A stretch of 64,000 nucleotides of DNA from Enterobacterales bacterium CwR94 (GTDB lineage Bacteria; Pseudomonadota; Gammaproteobacteria; Enterobacterales; Enterobacteriaceae). This document shows positions 10,326 to 19,489 of the stretch, piece after piece (position 1 is the first letter of the stretch; each line of letters opens with the position of its first letter). A program made the position numbers and the translations under genes. The notes under the pieces were generated by a model. It ran no database searches and was not told where the DNA came from. It saw only the letters and a list, made by a program, of their open reading frames with translations. The stretch is from positions 314,584 to 378,583 of the forward strand of contig KZ478063.1 in the NCBI GenBank assembly GCA_002837195.1, in the 5' to 3' direction.

Positions 10326-11090
10326 ATGGCCTACAGCAAAATCCGCCAACCCAAACTCTCTGACGCCATCGAGCAACAGCTCGAATCCCTGATCATGGAA
10401 GGGACGTTACGGCCCGGAGAGAAACTCTTGCCTGAGCGCGAACTGGCTAAACAGTTCGACGTGTCGCGCCCCTCGCTGCGCGAAGCTATCCAGCGTTTGG
10501 AAGCCAAAGGATTACTGCTACGTCGCCAGGGCGGCGGGACGTTTGTGCAGAGCAACCTGTGGCAGAGCCTGAGCGATCCCCTGACCACACTTCTGGCACA
10601 ACATCCTGAATCCCAATTCGATTTATTAGAAACCCGTCACGCGTTAGAAGGCATTGCGGCTTATTATGCCGCACTGCGTGGTACGGATGAGGATGTGGCG
10701 CGTATCCGTGATTGCCACGTACAGATTCAACATGCGCAGCAGAGTGGCGATCTCGACGCGGAAGCCGATGCGGTGATGCAGTATCAGATCGCTGTCACAG
10801 AAGCCGCGCATAATGTCGTTCTTTTACATTTGCTGCGTAGCATGGGCCCTATGCTGGAGCAGAATGTCCGTCAGAATTTTGAATTGCTCTACACACGCCG
10901 GGAGATGCTGGCGCAAGTGAGCGAACACCGCGCCAGTATTTTTGCGGCGATAGTCGCCCGGGAGCCGGAGAAGGCTCGTGAGGCGTCTCACCGTCACCTG
11001 GCGTTTATTGAGGAAATCTTGCTGGATCGCAGCCGTGAGCAGACGCGACGTGAGCGTTCGTTACGCCGCCTCCAGCAACGAAAGGAATAA
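10326..11090 (+). CDS. pdhR: Pyruvate-responsive GntR-family repressor PdhR
   Basis: A 254-residue repressor of the pyruvate dehydrogenase operon. The N-terminal GntR winged helix is seen as [20 protein letters not shown] then [15 protein letters not shown] (residues about 30-75). The C-terminal FadR-type effector domain has [20 protein letters not shown] and [17 protein letters not shown]. Two consecutive ATGs occur; the second (10326) gives [13 protein letters not shown] as in E. coli. It is first gene of pdhR-aceE-aceF-lpdA and is preceded by its own operator. Confidence 0.97.
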   Translation: MAYSKIRQPKLSDAIEQQLESLIMEGTLRPGEKLLPERELAKQFDVSRPSLREAIQRLEAKGLLLRRQGGGTFVQSNLWQSLSDPLTTLLAQHPESQFDLLETRHALEGIAAYYAALRGTDEDVARIRDCHVQIQHAQQSGDLDAEADAVMQYQIAVTEAAHNVVLLHLLRSMGPMLEQNVRQNFELLYTRREMLAQVSEHRASIFAAIVAREPEKAREASHRHLAFIEEILLDRSREQTRRERSLRRLQQRKE

Positions 11091-11122
11091 CGTGCAGCAA
11101 AGACTGCACATTACTAAGCGAC

Positions 11123-11174
11123 GGGCTTGTCTTGTTGCACTTTGAACTGAAACAGAGTGCAACAGGACAGGCCC
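11123..11174 (+). promoter_or_regulatory. Long intercistronic hairpin between pdhR and aceE
   Basis: A 19-nt arm at 11123-11141 pairs with 11156-11174 (AGTGCAACAGGACAGGCCC) with only two G-U-type mismatches, around a 14-nt loop. No T-run follows, so it looks more like an RNA-processing or stability element than a terminator. It would sit in the leader of any aceE transcript processed or started downstream of pdhR. Confidence 0.6.
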
Positions 11175-11214
11175 CAGACTATTCAACGTATTAGACACAG
11201 ATAAGGAACCCCCC

Positions 11215-13878
11215 ATGTCAGAACGTTTAAATAATGACGTGGATCCGATCGAAACTCGCGACTGGCTACAAGCGATCGAATCGGTCATCCGTGAAGAAGG
11301 TGTTGAGCGCGCTCAGTTCCTGATTGATCAGGTACTGGCTGAAGCACGCAAAGGCGGTGTCAGCGTGGCTGCGGGTGCAGCAAGCCGCAACTACGTCAAC
11401 ACCATTGCCGTTGAAGATGAACCGGCTTACCCGGGGAACACTTCTCTGGAGCGTCGCATTCGTTCCGCGATTCGTTGGAACGCGATCATGACCGTTCTGC
11501 GTGCATCGAAGAAAGATCTGGAACTGGGTGGACACATGTCTTCATTCCAGTCTTCCGCGACTTTCTATGAAGTGTGCTTTAACCACTTCTTCCGTGCGCG
11601 TAACGATATTGATGGTGGCGATCTGGTCTATTTCCAGGGCCATATTTCTCCAGGCGTCTACGCACGTGCGTTCCTTGAAGGGCGTTTGACCGAAGATCAA
11701 ATGAACAACTTCCGTCAGGAAGTGCACGGTAACGGTCTGTCATCTTATCCGCACCCGAAACTGATGCCAGAATTCTGGCAGTTCCCGACCGTCTCTATGG
11801 GTCTGGGGCCGTTGAGTGCCATTTATCAGGCTAAGTTCCTGAAATATTTACAACACCGTGGTCTGAAAAACACCGCTGCGCAAACCGTGTATGCCTTCCT
11901 GGGTGACGGTGAGATGGATGAGCCAGAATCTAAAGGTGCGATCACCATCGCGACCCGTGAGAAGCTGGACAACCTGGTGTTTGTTATCAACTGTAACTTG
12001 CAACGTCTGGATGGCCCGGTCACCGGTAACGGCAAGATCATCAACGAGCTGGACGGCATCTTTGCAGGCGCTGGCTGGGAAGTGATCAAAGTTATCTGGG
12101 GCGGTCGTTGGGATGAGCTGCTGCGCAATGACACCAGCGGCAAACTGATTCAACTGATGAACGAAACCGTTGATGGTGATTATCAGACCTTCAAATCTAA
12201 AAACGGTGCCTATGTTCGTGAGCACTTCTTCGGTAAATACCCAGAAACCGCAGCGCTGGTCAAAGACTGGTCTGACGAACAAATTTGGGCATTGAACCGT
12301 GGCGGTCACGATCCGAAGAAAGTCTTTGCTGCACTGAAAAAAGCGCAGGATACCAAAGGCAAACCGGTAGTGATTCTGGCGCATACCATCAAAGGTTATG
12401 GTATGGGTGATACTGCGGAAGGCAAAAACATTGCTCACCAGGTGAAGAAGATGAACATGGATGGCGTTCGCTACATCCGCGATCGCTTCAATGTGCCGGT
12501 CAGCGATGCAGATATCGAAAGCCTGCCGTACGTGACCTTCAAAGAGGGTTCAGAAGAGCACACTTACCTGCATGCGCAGCGTAACAAGCTGGGTGGCTAC
12601 CTGCCATCGCGTCAGCCGAACTTCGATGAGAAGCTGGAAATGCCAGCGCTGGAAGAGTTCAGCGCGCTGCTGGAAGAGCAGAACAAAGAGATCTCCACCA
12701 CGATCGCGTTTGTTCGTGCGTTGAACGTGATGTTGAAAAACAAATCCATTAAAGATCGCCTGGTGCCGATTCTGGCTGACGAAGCGCGTACCTTTGGTAT
12801 GGAAGGTCTGTTCCGTCAGATCGGTATCTACAGCCCGAATGGTCAGCAGTATACGCCGCAGGACCGTGAGCAAGTGGCTTACTATCGCGAAGACGAAAAA
12901 GGCCAGATCCTGCAAGAAGGGATCAACGAGCTGGGTGCTGGCGCATCTTGGTTGGCTGCTGCGACCTCTTACAGCACCAACAACCTGCCAATGATTCCGT
13001 TCTACATCTATTACTCCATGTTCGGATTCCAGCGTATTGGCGATCTGTGCTGGGCAGCAGGCGACCAACAGGCGCGTGGCTTCCTGGTCGGCGGTACATC
13101 TGGTCGTACGACGCTGAACGGTGAAGGTCTGCAGCACGAAGATGGTCACAGCCATATTCAGTCACTGACCATCCCGAACTGTATTTCTTACGATCCTGCC
13201 TACGCGTACGAAGTGGCCGTTATCATGCATGATGGTCTGGTACGTATGTACGGTGAAGCGCAAGAAAACGTGTACTACTACATCACCACGCTGAACGAAA
13301 ACTACCACATGCCTGCGATGCCGCAGGGTGCGGAAGAGGGTATCCGTAAGGGTATCTACAAGCTGGAAACCGTTGACGGTAGCAAAGGCAAAATCCAGTT
13401 GCTGGGCTCCGGTTCTATCCTGCGTCACGTGCGTGAAGCCGCGCAGATCCTGGCGAAGGATTACGGTATCGGTTCTGATGTGTACAGCGTCACCTCCTTC
13501 ACTGAACTGGCGCGTGATGGCCAGGACTGTGAGCGTTGGAATATGCTGCACCCAACCGAAGAAGCTCGCGTGCCATACATCGCACAGGTGATGAACGATG
13601 CACCGGCAGTCGCTTCCACCGACTACATGAAACTGTTCGCCGAGCAGGTTCGTAGCTACGTTCCAGCCAGCGACTATCGCGTACTGGGTACCGACGGTTA
13701 TGGCCGTTCCGACAGCCGTGAAAACCTGCGTCACCACTTCGAAGTGGATGCATCTTACGTCGTTGTGGCTGCATTGGGCGAGCTGGCTAAACGCGGTGAA
13801 ATCGATAAGAAAGTGGTTGCGGAAGCTATCACCAAATTCAATATCGATGCCGATAAAGTCAACCCGCGTCTGGCATAA
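11215..13878 (+). CDS. aceE: Pyruvate dehydrogenase E1 component AceE
   Basis: An 887-residue homodimeric thiamine-diphosphate decarboxylase, the same length as E. coli AceE. It decarboxylates pyruvate and acetylates the lipoyl groups of AceF. The ThDP motif region reads [13 protein letters not shown] to [20 protein letters not shown] (residues about 225-265). Other hallmarks are [40 protein letters not shown] and [13 protein letters not shown]. The start [20 protein letters not shown] matches; a GGAACC sequence precedes ATG 11215. It belongs to the pdh operon and aceF follows after 14 bp. Confidence 0.98.
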   Translation: MSERLNNDVDPIETRDWLQAIESVIREEGVERAQFLIDQVLAEARKGGVSVAAGAASRNYVNTIAVEDEPAYPGNTSLERRIRSAIRWNAIMTVLRASKKDLELGGHMSSFQSSATFYEVCFNHFFRARNDIDGGDLVYFQGHISPGVYARAFLEGRLTEDQMNNFRQEVHGNGLSSYPHPKLMPEFWQFPTVSMGLGPLSAIYQAKFLKYLQHRGLKNTAAQTVYAFLGDGEMDEPESKGAITIATREKLDNLVFVINCNLQRLDGPVTGNGKIINELDGIFAGAGWEVIKVIWGGRWDELLRNDTSGKLIQLMNETVDGDYQTFKSKNGAYVREHFFGKYPETAALVKDWSDEQIWALNRGGHDPKKVFAALKKAQDTKGKPVVILAHTIKGYGMGDTAEGKNIAHQVKKMNMDGVRYIRDRFNVPVSDADIESLPYVTFKEGSEEHTYLHAQRNKLGGYLPSRQPNFDEKLEMPALEEFSALLEEQNKEISTTIAFVRALNVMLKNKSIKDRLVPILADEARTFGMEGLFRQIGIYSPNGQQYTPQDREQVAYYREDEKGQILQEGINELGAGASWLAAATSYSTNNLPMIPFYIYYSMFGFQRIGDLCWAAGDQQARGFLVGGTSGRTTLNGEGLQHEDGHSHIQSLTIPNCISYDPAYAYEVAVIMHDGLVRMYGEAQENVYYYITTLNENYHMPAMPQGAEEGIRKGIYKLETVDGSKGKIQLLGSGSILRHVREAAQILAKDYGIGSDVYSVTSFTELARDGQDCERWNMLHPTEEARVPYIAQVMNDAPAVASTDYMKLFAEQVRSYVPASDYRVLGTDGYGRSDSRENLRHHFEVDASYVVVAALGELAKRGEIDKKVVAEAITKFNIDADKVNPRLA

Positions 13879-13892
13879 GAGGTAAGAGCGCA

Positions 13893-15776
13893 ATGGCAAT
13901 TGAAATTAACGTACCGGATATCGGTGCAGACGAAGTTGAAGTCACCGAAGTGATGGTGAAAGTCGGCGATAAAGTGGAAGTCGAGCAGTCGCTGATCAGT
14001 GTTGAAGGCGATAAAGCGTCGATGGAAGTGCCTTCTCCACAAGCCGGCGTGGTGAAAGAGATTAAAGTGGCGGTGGGCGACAAAGTCGAAACCGGCAAAT
14101 TAATCATGATTTTCGAAGCTGAAGGTGCGACAGCAGCGGCACCTGCGCAGGCTGAAGAGAAGAAAGAAGCGGCTCCGGCGGCTTCTGCGCCTGCGGCAGC
14201 GGAAAGCAAAGAGGTTAACGTACCGGATATCGGTGGTGATGAAGTTGAAGTCACCGAAATCATGGTCAAAGTGGGCGACACTGTCGAAGCTGAGCAGTCT
14301 CTGTTGACCGTTGAAGGTGACAAAGCCTCGATGGAAGTACCGGCACCTTTCGCGGGTACCGTGAAAGAGATCAAAATCAGCACCGGTGACAAAGTGTCCA
14401 CTGGCTCGCTGATCATGGTCTTTGAAGTGGCGGGATCAGGCGCTGCACCTGCGGCGAAGCAAGAGGCTGCACCTGCGCCTGCGGCACCTGTTGCTGCTGG
14501 TAGCAAAGACGTCAACGTACCGGATATCGGTGGCGATGAAGTTGAAATCACTGAAGTCATGGTCAAAGTGGGCGATAAAGTCGCCGCTGAGCAGTCGCTG
14601 ATTACTGTTGAAGGTGATAAAGCCTCAATGGAAGTACCTGCACCGTTTGCGGGCACCGTGAAAGAGATCAAAATCAGCACCGGCGATAAAGTGTCAACGG
14701 GCTCGTTGATCATGGTGTTTGAAGTCGAAGGCGCAGCCCCAACTGCGGCGCCAGCGGCGAAGCAAGAGGCTGCACCGGCGAAAGCTGAGCAAAAAGCTGC
14801 ACCGGCTGCGGCTCCTGCTAAAGCGGCGGGTAAAGACGAATTTGCTGAGAATGATGCCTATGTGCATGCCACGCCGGTTATCCGTCGTCTGGCGCGTGAA
14901 TTTGGTGTGAATCTGGCGAAAGTCAAAGGCAGCGGACGTAAAGGCCGTATCCTGAAAGAAGACGTTCAGGCATATGTGAAAGACGCGGTGAAACGCGCTG
15001 AGACCGCTCCTGCCGCCACCGGCGGTGGTCTGCCAGGCATGCTGCCATGGCCGAAAGTGGACTTCAGCAAGTTTGGTGAAATTGAAGAAGTCGAGCTGGG
15101 TCGTATCCAGAAAATCTCAGGTGCTAACCTGAGCCGTAACTGGGTGATGATTCCGCATGTGACTCACTTCGATAAAACCGACATCACTGAGTTGGAAGCC
15201 TTCCGTAAGCAGCAAAATGCTGAGGCAGAGAAGCGTAAGCTGGATGTGAAGTTCACCCCGGTGGTGTTCATCATGAAAGCCGTTGCTGCTGCACTTGAGC
15301 AGATGCCGCGCTTTAACAGTTCACTGTCTGAAGATGGTCAGAAACTGACGCTGAAGAAGTACATCAATATCGGTGTGGCGGTCGATACGCCAAATGGCCT
15401 GGTGGTTCCTGTGTTCAAAGATGTGAACAAAAAAGGTATCACTGAGCTGTCACGCGAGCTGATGGCGATTTCGAAGAAAGCCCGTGATGGCAAGCTGACC
15501 GCGAGCGATATGCAGGGTGGTTGTTTCACCATTTCCAGCCTGGGTGGCTTGGGAACCACGCATTTTACGCCAATCGTGAATGCGCCAGAAGTGGCTATTT
15601 TGGGTGTTTCTAAATCGGCGATGGAGCCGGTGTGGAATGGCAAAGAGTTTGCACCGCGTCTGATGATGCCAATCTCTCTGTCGTTTGACCACCGTGTGAT
15701 CGACGGTGCTGATGGTGCGCGCTTTATCACCATCATCGGTAATACATTGGCCGACATTCGTCGTCTGGTGATGTAA
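13893..15776 (+). CDS. aceF: Dihydrolipoamide acetyltransferase E2 (AceF), three lipoyl domains
   Basis: A 627-residue E2 core subunit that moves acetyl groups from E1 to CoA. Three tandem lipoyl domains each contain GDKASMEVP; the lipoylated lysines are residues 41, 144 and 243. Ala/Pro-rich linkers separate them. The E3-binding domain follows ([15 protein letters not shown], about 326-363), then the catalytic domain ending with [13 protein letters not shown] (His about 600). Lipoyl domains 2 and 3 are very alike at DNA level. It is followed by a hairpin and then lpdA. Confidence 0.98.
   Translation: MAIEINVPDIGADEVEVTEVMVKVGDKVEVEQSLISVEGDKASMEVPSPQAGVVKEIKVAVGDKVETGKLIMIFEAEGATAAAPAQAEEKKEAAPAASAPAAAESKEVNVPDIGGDEVEVTEIMVKVGDTVEAEQSLLTVEGDKASMEVPAPFAGTVKEIKISTGDKVSTGSLIMVFEVAGSGAAPAAKQEAAPAPAAPVAAGSKDVNVPDIGGDEVEITEVMVKVGDKVAAEQSLITVEGDKASMEVPAPFAGTVKEIKISTGDKVSTGSLIMVFEVEGAAPTAAPAAKQEAAPAKAEQKAAPAAAPAKAAGKDEFAENDAYVHATPVIRRLAREFGVNLAKVKGSGRKGRILKEDVQAYVKDAVKRAETAPAATGGGLPGMLPWPKVDFSKFGEIEEVELGRIQKISGANLSRNWVMIPHVTHFDKTDITELEAFRKQQNAEAEKRKLDVKFTPVVFIMKAVAAALEQMPRFNSSLSEDGQKLTLKKYINIGVAVDTPNGLVVPVFKDVNKKGITELSRELMAISKKARDGKLTASDMQGGCFTISSLGGLGTTHFTPIVNAPEVAILGVSKSAMEPVWNGKEFAPRLMMPISLSFDHRVIDGADGARFITIIGNTLADIRRLVM
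14209..14735 (+). repeat. Near-identical lipoyl-domain repeats inside aceF
   Basis: The second (about 14209-14430) and third (about 14506-14735) lipoyl domains share long identical DNA runs, for example GTGAAAGAGATCAAAATCAG at the same relative position in both. The first domain (13893-14125) is more diverged. This suggests recent gene conversion or duplication between domains 2 and 3. Confidence 0.75.
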
Positions 15777-15783
15777 GCCAAAT

Positions 15784-15807
15784 CAAGGCCGGCGAAAGCC
15801 GGCCTTG
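15784..15807 (+). terminator. Hairpin after aceF
   Basis: CAAGGCCGGC-GAAA-GCCGGCCTTG is a perfect 10-bp stem with a GAAA tetraloop, 8 bp after the aceF stop. Only a weak T-rich tail (TTGTAAC) follows, so partial termination, allowing both pdh-operon read-through and independent lpdA transcription, is likely. Confidence 0.75.
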
Positions 15808-15837
15808 TTGTAACATTCGTGGCATCGCGGTTGGCAG

Positions 15838-15989
15838 TTTGTTAACAATTCTGTAAACTCTTGCGGTGAAAATGTCCCGGTGGAATAAGGGCATACAGAG
15901 CCTATTCCATTAGGCGAATGGGTAAGTACACATCGCCTAATGGGATAGGCTCTACGTCTGACCCGCCGGATATCAACAAAGAGGTCATG
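15838..15989 (+). promoter_or_regulatory. lpdA promoter region and structured leader
   Basis: The stretch TTGTTAACAATTCTGTAAAC (15838-15857) holds GTTAAC- and TGTAAA-type repeats like ArcA targets, in the place of the independent lpd promoter of E. coli. Downstream, a 21-bp inverted repeat (15897-15917 and 15933-15953; one mismatch) would form a strong stem-loop in the lpdA 5' UTR. It ends 36 nt before the start codon. The Shine-Dalgarno GAGG is at 15981. Confidence 0.6.
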
Positions 15990-17414
15990 ATGAGTACAGA
16001 AATCAAAGCTCAGGTCGTGGTACTTGGGGCTGGTCCTGCAGGTTACTCTGCAGCTTTCCGTTGCGCGGATTTAGGTCTGGAGACCGTCCTGGTAGAGCGT
16101 TACAGCACCCTCGGTGGTGTTTGTCTGAACGTTGGCTGTATCCCTTCGAAAGCCCTGCTGCACGTAGCGAAGGTCATCGAAGAAGCGAAAGCATTAGAAG
16201 AGCACGGCATCGTATTCGGTAAGCCTCAGACCGACATCGATAAAATCCGTCTCTGGAAAGAGAAAGTCATCAACCAGCTGACCGGTGGTCTGGCTGGCAT
16301 GGCGAAAGGCCGTAAAGTGCAAGTGGTGAATGGCCTCGGCAAATTCACTGGCGCAAACACCCTGGTGGTGGAAGGCGAAGGTGGCGCGACCACTATCAAC
16401 TTCGAAAACGCGATTATTGCAGCGGGTTCTCGTCCTATCCAACTGCCTTTTATTCCTCATGAAGATCCTCGCGTGTGGGATTCCACGGATGCGCTGGAGC
16501 TGAAATCTGTTCCTGAGCGTTTGTTGGTGATGGGGGGTGGTATCATCGGCCTGGAAATGGGTACCGTTTACCATGCGCTGGGTTCAGAGATCGACGTGGT
16601 TGAGATGTTCGACCAGGTGATCCCTGCGGCAGATAAAGACGTGGTGAAAGTGTTCACCAAGCGTATCAGCAAGCAGTTTAATCTGATGCTGGAAACCAAA
16701 GTGACGGCCGTTGAAGCAAAAGAAGACGGTATCTATGTCACGATGGAAGGCAAAAAAGCGCCAGCCGAGCCGCAGCGTTATGATGCTGTTCTGGTGGCGA
16801 TTGGCCGTGTGCCAAACGGTAAAAACCTCGACGCAGGCAAAGCCGGTGTGGAAGTGGATGACCGTGGCTTTATCCGCGTTGACAAGCAAATGCGTACTAA
16901 CGTGCCGCATATCTACGCTATCGGCGATATCGTTGGTCAACCGATGCTAGCGCACAAAGGTGTCCATGAAGGTCACGTGGCAGCAGAAGTGATTTCTGGT
17001 CTGAAGCACTACTTCGATCCGAAAGTGATTCCTTCGATTGCCTATACTGAGCCAGAAGTTGCCTGGGTGGGTCTGACCGAGAAAGAAGCGAAAGAGAAAG
17101 GCATCAGCTACGAAACCGCCACCTTCCCGTGGGCAGCTTCCGGTCGTGCTATCGCTTCTGACTGTGCAGAAGGTATGACCAAACTGATTTTCGACAAAGA
17201 GACTCACCGCGTAATCGGTGGTGCGATTGTCGGCACAAACGGTGGTGAACTGTTAGGTGAAATCGGTCTGGCGATTGAAATGGGTTGCGATGCAGAAGAT
17301 ATTGCCCTGACTATCCATGCGCACCCAACGCTGCATGAGTCTGTAGGTCTGGCGGCAGAGATCTTTGAAGGTAGCATTACCGATCTGCCAAACCCGAAAG
17401 CGAAAAAGAAATAA
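15990..17414 (+). CDS. lpdA: Dihydrolipoamide dehydrogenase E3 (LpdA)
   Basis: A 474-residue flavoprotein that reoxidises dihydrolipoyl groups with NAD+, shared by the pyruvate and 2-oxoglutarate dehydrogenases and the glycine cleavage system. The FAD motif VVLGAGPAGYSAAFRCADLG is N-terminal; the redox disulfide is in GGVCLNVGCIPSK (Cys45/Cys50). The NAD motif is MGGGIIGLEMGTVYHALGS, and the catalytic His-Glu occurs in HAHPTLHES. ATG 15990 was chosen over ATG 15987 and the upstream extension because of GAGG spacing and the family start MSTEIKAQVVVLG. Confidence 0.98.
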   Translation: MSTEIKAQVVVLGAGPAGYSAAFRCADLGLETVLVERYSTLGGVCLNVGCIPSKALLHVAKVIEEAKALEEHGIVFGKPQTDIDKIRLWKEKVINQLTGGLAGMAKGRKVQVVNGLGKFTGANTLVVEGEGGATTINFENAIIAAGSRPIQLPFIPHEDPRVWDSTDALELKSVPERLLVMGGGIIGLEMGTVYHALGSEIDVVEMFDQVIPAADKDVVKVFTKRISKQFNLMLETKVTAVEAKEDGIYVTMEGKKAPAEPQRYDAVLVAIGRVPNGKNLDAGKAGVEVDDRGFIRVDKQMRTNVPHIYAIGDIVGQPMLAHKGVHEGHVAAEVISGLKHYFDPKVIPSIAYTEPEVAWVGLTEKEAKEKGISYETATFPWAASGRAIASDCAEGMTKLIFDKETHRVIGGAIVGTNGGELLGEIGLAIEMGCDAEDIALTIHAHPTLHESVGLAAEIFEGSITDLPNPKAKKK

Positions 17415-17458
17415 TTTTTTGCAGATAAATGTGCTTCGGTAATCACCGAATGCCTAAA

Positions 17459-17488
17459 GAGCCTCGACAATGTCGGGGCTTTTTTTTG
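17459..17488 (+). terminator. Rho-independent terminator of the pdh operon
   Basis: AGCCTCGAC-AAT-GTCGGGGCT followed by eight Ts, 45 bp after the lpdA stop. A second, smaller hairpin (TTCGGT-AATC-ACCGAA, about 17435-17450) precedes it. Confidence 0.88.
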
Positions 17489-17668
17489 CGCTTTTTTCAG
17501 CTAACAGGATGGATCACAGGTATTGCATCGCAGATGCACAACCATCAATTGGAAGAGGTATAGAAAAGAAGAGAAGTAACGATTTTTAGGTCAGAAATGG
17601 GGATGTGGATGTAATGAAAAAGATAAGAAAATGAGCAATTCTGACGCTAAAATCCTGAAAAAAGTGGA

Positions 17669-17687
17669 CAAAATGAACCAAACTGTA
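17669..17687 (+). repeat. Left inverted repeat (IRL) of a putative fimbrial invertible element
   Basis: CAAAATGAACCAAACTGTA. The reverse complement of 17934-17952 is CAAAATGAACCAAATTGTA, so 18 of 19 positions match. The two arms bound a 284-bp segment upstream of the major pilin gene, matching the size range of fimS-type switches. Confidence 0.88.
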
Positions 17688-17933
17688 AAAAATTATAGAG
17701 TCTTTTTTTCTTTGGGTCAACAGGACTTCTCAACGCGATATTAAGCCGTAAATCAGCAGGCTATCGCTGTTATCTCTGCTAAATGCAAAATCTTATCTTC
17801 TCTTATCGGAAAGCCGCTCCAAAAATTCACATCACAATCACATGCCATTTATTGAATTTAAAATCCAAAAATTTCACTTTTTATGGTTTTTATTCCTTAT
17901 TGTTTTTATTTAACGACATTTTAATCCTGATTG
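17688..17933. mobile_element. Body of the putative fimS-like invertible promoter element
   Basis: This 246-bp A/T-rich segment lies between the two inverted repeats and contains the leftward promoter but no credible gene. A/T-rich tracts (17860-17925) could host IHF or Lrp binding, as known for fimS, though no specific site is claimed. The cognate recombinase is probably the FimB-like gene at 23753-24319. Confidence 0.8.
17692..17720 (-). promoter_or_regulatory. Sigma-70 promoter inside the invertible segment, facing away from the pilin gene
   Basis: On the minus strand TTGACC (17720-17715), a 17-bp spacer and TATAAT (17697-17692) form a near-consensus promoter. Transcription would start at about 17685, inside the left repeat, and run leftward towards lpdA. 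If the segment inverts, the same promoter occupies 17901-17929 on the plus strand and fires into the pilin gene about 163 bp downstream. The present orientation would therefore be OFF. Confidence 0.82.
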
Positions 17934-17952
17934 TACAATTTGGTTCATTTTG
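17934..17952 (-). repeat. Right inverted repeat (IRR) of a putative fimbrial invertible element
   Basis: TACAATTTGGTTCATTTTG, the inverse of the left repeat with a single mismatch. It lies 146 bp upstream of the pilin start. Between IRR and the pilin no ORF is credible, but a leader with GGAG at 18086 is present. Confidence 0.88.
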
Positions 17953-18098
17953 ACAAGTTACTGATAAAGCGCCTTTGGCCCCTCATATCTTTTAGAGGAA
18001 GCTGATGGGATATGGGCGACTGCGTTGTCAGAGTAAGGATGAATCAGACGAGTGTTTTTAATGGGATAGTTAATCAAAACGACATGGAGTTAAAAATA

Positions 18099-18656
18099 AT
18101 GGCCAATTTTCGTCTGATCAAATCAGTTGTTGCTGCATCTTTAATGGCTGCTGGCATGATGTCTGCTGCACAGGCTGCAACCACCGCTGGTGGCGTCGTT
18201 CACTTTAAAGGACAAATCGTGAACACCGCTTGTGCTATCAGTGCAGGTTCTACTGATCAAATCGTAAATTTAGGAACCTACCGTTCTGCAAATTTCAAAG
18301 ATGTTGGCGATGTGAGCAGCAGCGTACCTTTCAACATTCAGCTGGAAGATTGCGACACTGAAGTTTCTAAAGCAGTAACTATCGCGTTTAACGGCCCAAG
18401 CGATGCTACCGACAATACCGTACTGTCTGTGAGCAATATCGGTGGTGGTTCTGGTGCAGCGTCTGGCGTGGGTATCGAAATCTCCGATTCTCTGGGTAAA
18501 GTGATGAAGCCAGACGGTTCTAACTTCTCTTCTCCTCACACCCTGAACGACGGCAGCAACACCGTGAATTTCACCGCGCGTTATAAATCCACTTCTGCAA
18601 CTGTGACTCCGGGTCAGGCAGATGCGGATGCTGTGTTCACGATGCAATACCAGTAA
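18099..18656 (+). CDS. Major fimbrial subunit, FimA-type pilin
   Basis: A 185-residue type 1-like pilin exported and assembled through the chaperone-usher pathway. The signal peptide (MANFRLIKSVVAASLMAAGM, then MSAAQA) is cleaved before ATTAGGVVHFKGQIVNTACA. The mature protein has the two pilin cysteines (VNTACAIS and LEDCDTE), the donor-strand region near the N-terminus, and the C-terminal beta-zipper DADAVFTMQYQ with penultimate Tyr. ATG 18099 was chosen over the frame opening at 18012 because GGAG (18086) is well spaced and the signal peptide starts there. It is first gene of the operon, behind the invertible element. Confidence 0.93.
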   Translation: MANFRLIKSVVAASLMAAGMMSAAQAATTAGGVVHFKGQIVNTACAISAGSTDQIVNLGTYRSANFKDVGDVSSSVPFNIQLEDCDTEVSKAVTIAFNGPSDATDNTVLSVSNIGGGSGAASGVGIEISDSLGKVMKPDGSNFSSPHTLNDGSNTVNFTARYKSTSATVTPGQADADAVFTMQYQ

Positions 18657-18683
18657 CAGCGAATCACGACATCATCTTATCTA

Positions 18684-18706
18684 AGCTGCCAGGGAAGGCA
18701 GCTTTA
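18684..18706 (+). terminator. Intercistronic hairpin after the pilin gene
   Basis: AGCTGCC-AGGGAA-GGCAGCT followed by TTTATCC. Its place between the pilin and chaperone genes suggests partial termination or 3'-end protection, which would make the major subunit more abundant than the assembly proteins. Confidence 0.65.
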
Positions 18707-18751
18707 TCCATCTCCGGCGATGAGCCAAGTGTTCACTGGTTAGAGGATGAT

Positions 18752-19450
18752 ATGTATCATTCATTGAAAAAATTATTTTCTCTGCTTGCAGTAGGATTAA
18801 TCAGCCTCAGCGCTATGCCTGTTAATGCGGGCGGTATTGCCTTGGGTTCAACACGTATTATTTATCCGATCGAAAAAAAACAAGTTTCGCTTTCATTAAC
18901 CAACAGCGATGATAAAAAACGTTTCCTTATTCAATCGTGGGTTGAAAACCTCGATGGCACAAAAAACAAAGATTTTATTCTGACGCCACCGCTATTCGTC
19001 AGTAAACCCCTCAGTGAAAATACATTGAGAATTATGTATTCCGGTGCTGACATTCCTGCCGACCGTGAACAGGCTTACTGGCTGAACAGCAAAGCGATCC
19101 CGGCCGTCAGCAGTGAAGCCATTGAAGATAAAAATGTCCTACAGATCGCCATTCAATCGCGTATCAAGCTTTTTTTGCGTCCTGAAACGCTGCCGTACCC
19201 TGCCATTGATGCACCGGGTAAATTGACATTTCATAATAAGAATCAGTCGATTGTCGTCAATAATCCGTCACCTTATTACATTACGTTGATCAACGTAAAA
19301 GCCGGAGAGGAAAATCTTAATAGTCTGATGATTCCCCCGATGGTAGAGACGCTTCTGCCGTTGAAAAACCACACTGTTTCAGCATTGAGTTTTCAGACCA
19401 TAAATGATTATGGTGCAAATACAGACGTGATAAACGTGCAAGTAAAGTAA
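18752..19450 (+). CDS. Periplasmic fimbrial chaperone (FimC/PapD family)
   Basis: A 232-residue chaperone that donates a strand to pilins in the periplasm and targets them to the usher. The signal peptide ends MPVNAGG. The N-terminal immunoglobulin domain shows GSTRIIYPIEKKQVSLSLTN and FLIQSWVEN, with TPPLFVSKPLSENTLRIMYS holding the subunit-binding basic residue region. The second domain begins near FLRPETLPYPA. It sits 95 bp after the pilin gene and 39 bp before the usher. Confidence 0.93.
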   Translation: MYHSLKKLFSLLAVGLISLSAMPVNAGGIALGSTRIIYPIEKKQVSLSLTNSDDKKRFLIQSWVENLDGTKNKDFILTPPLFVSKPLSENTLRIMYSGADIPADREQAYWLNSKAIPAVSSEAIEDKNVLQIAIQSRIKLFLRPETLPYPAIDAPGKLTFHNKNQSIVVNNPSPYYITLINVKAGEENLNSLMIPPMVETLLPLKNHTVSALSFQTINDYGANTDVINVQVK

Positions 19451-19489
19451 AGGTGAGTTTGGCGTTCGTACATAAAAGGAATTATTTTT

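Noticed and set aside
11215-13899. Long antisense open frames opposite aceE (for example 13162-13899)
   Set aside because: They are mirror frames of highly expressed, codon-biased genes, with His/Val-rich low-complexity composition and no ribosome-binding site.
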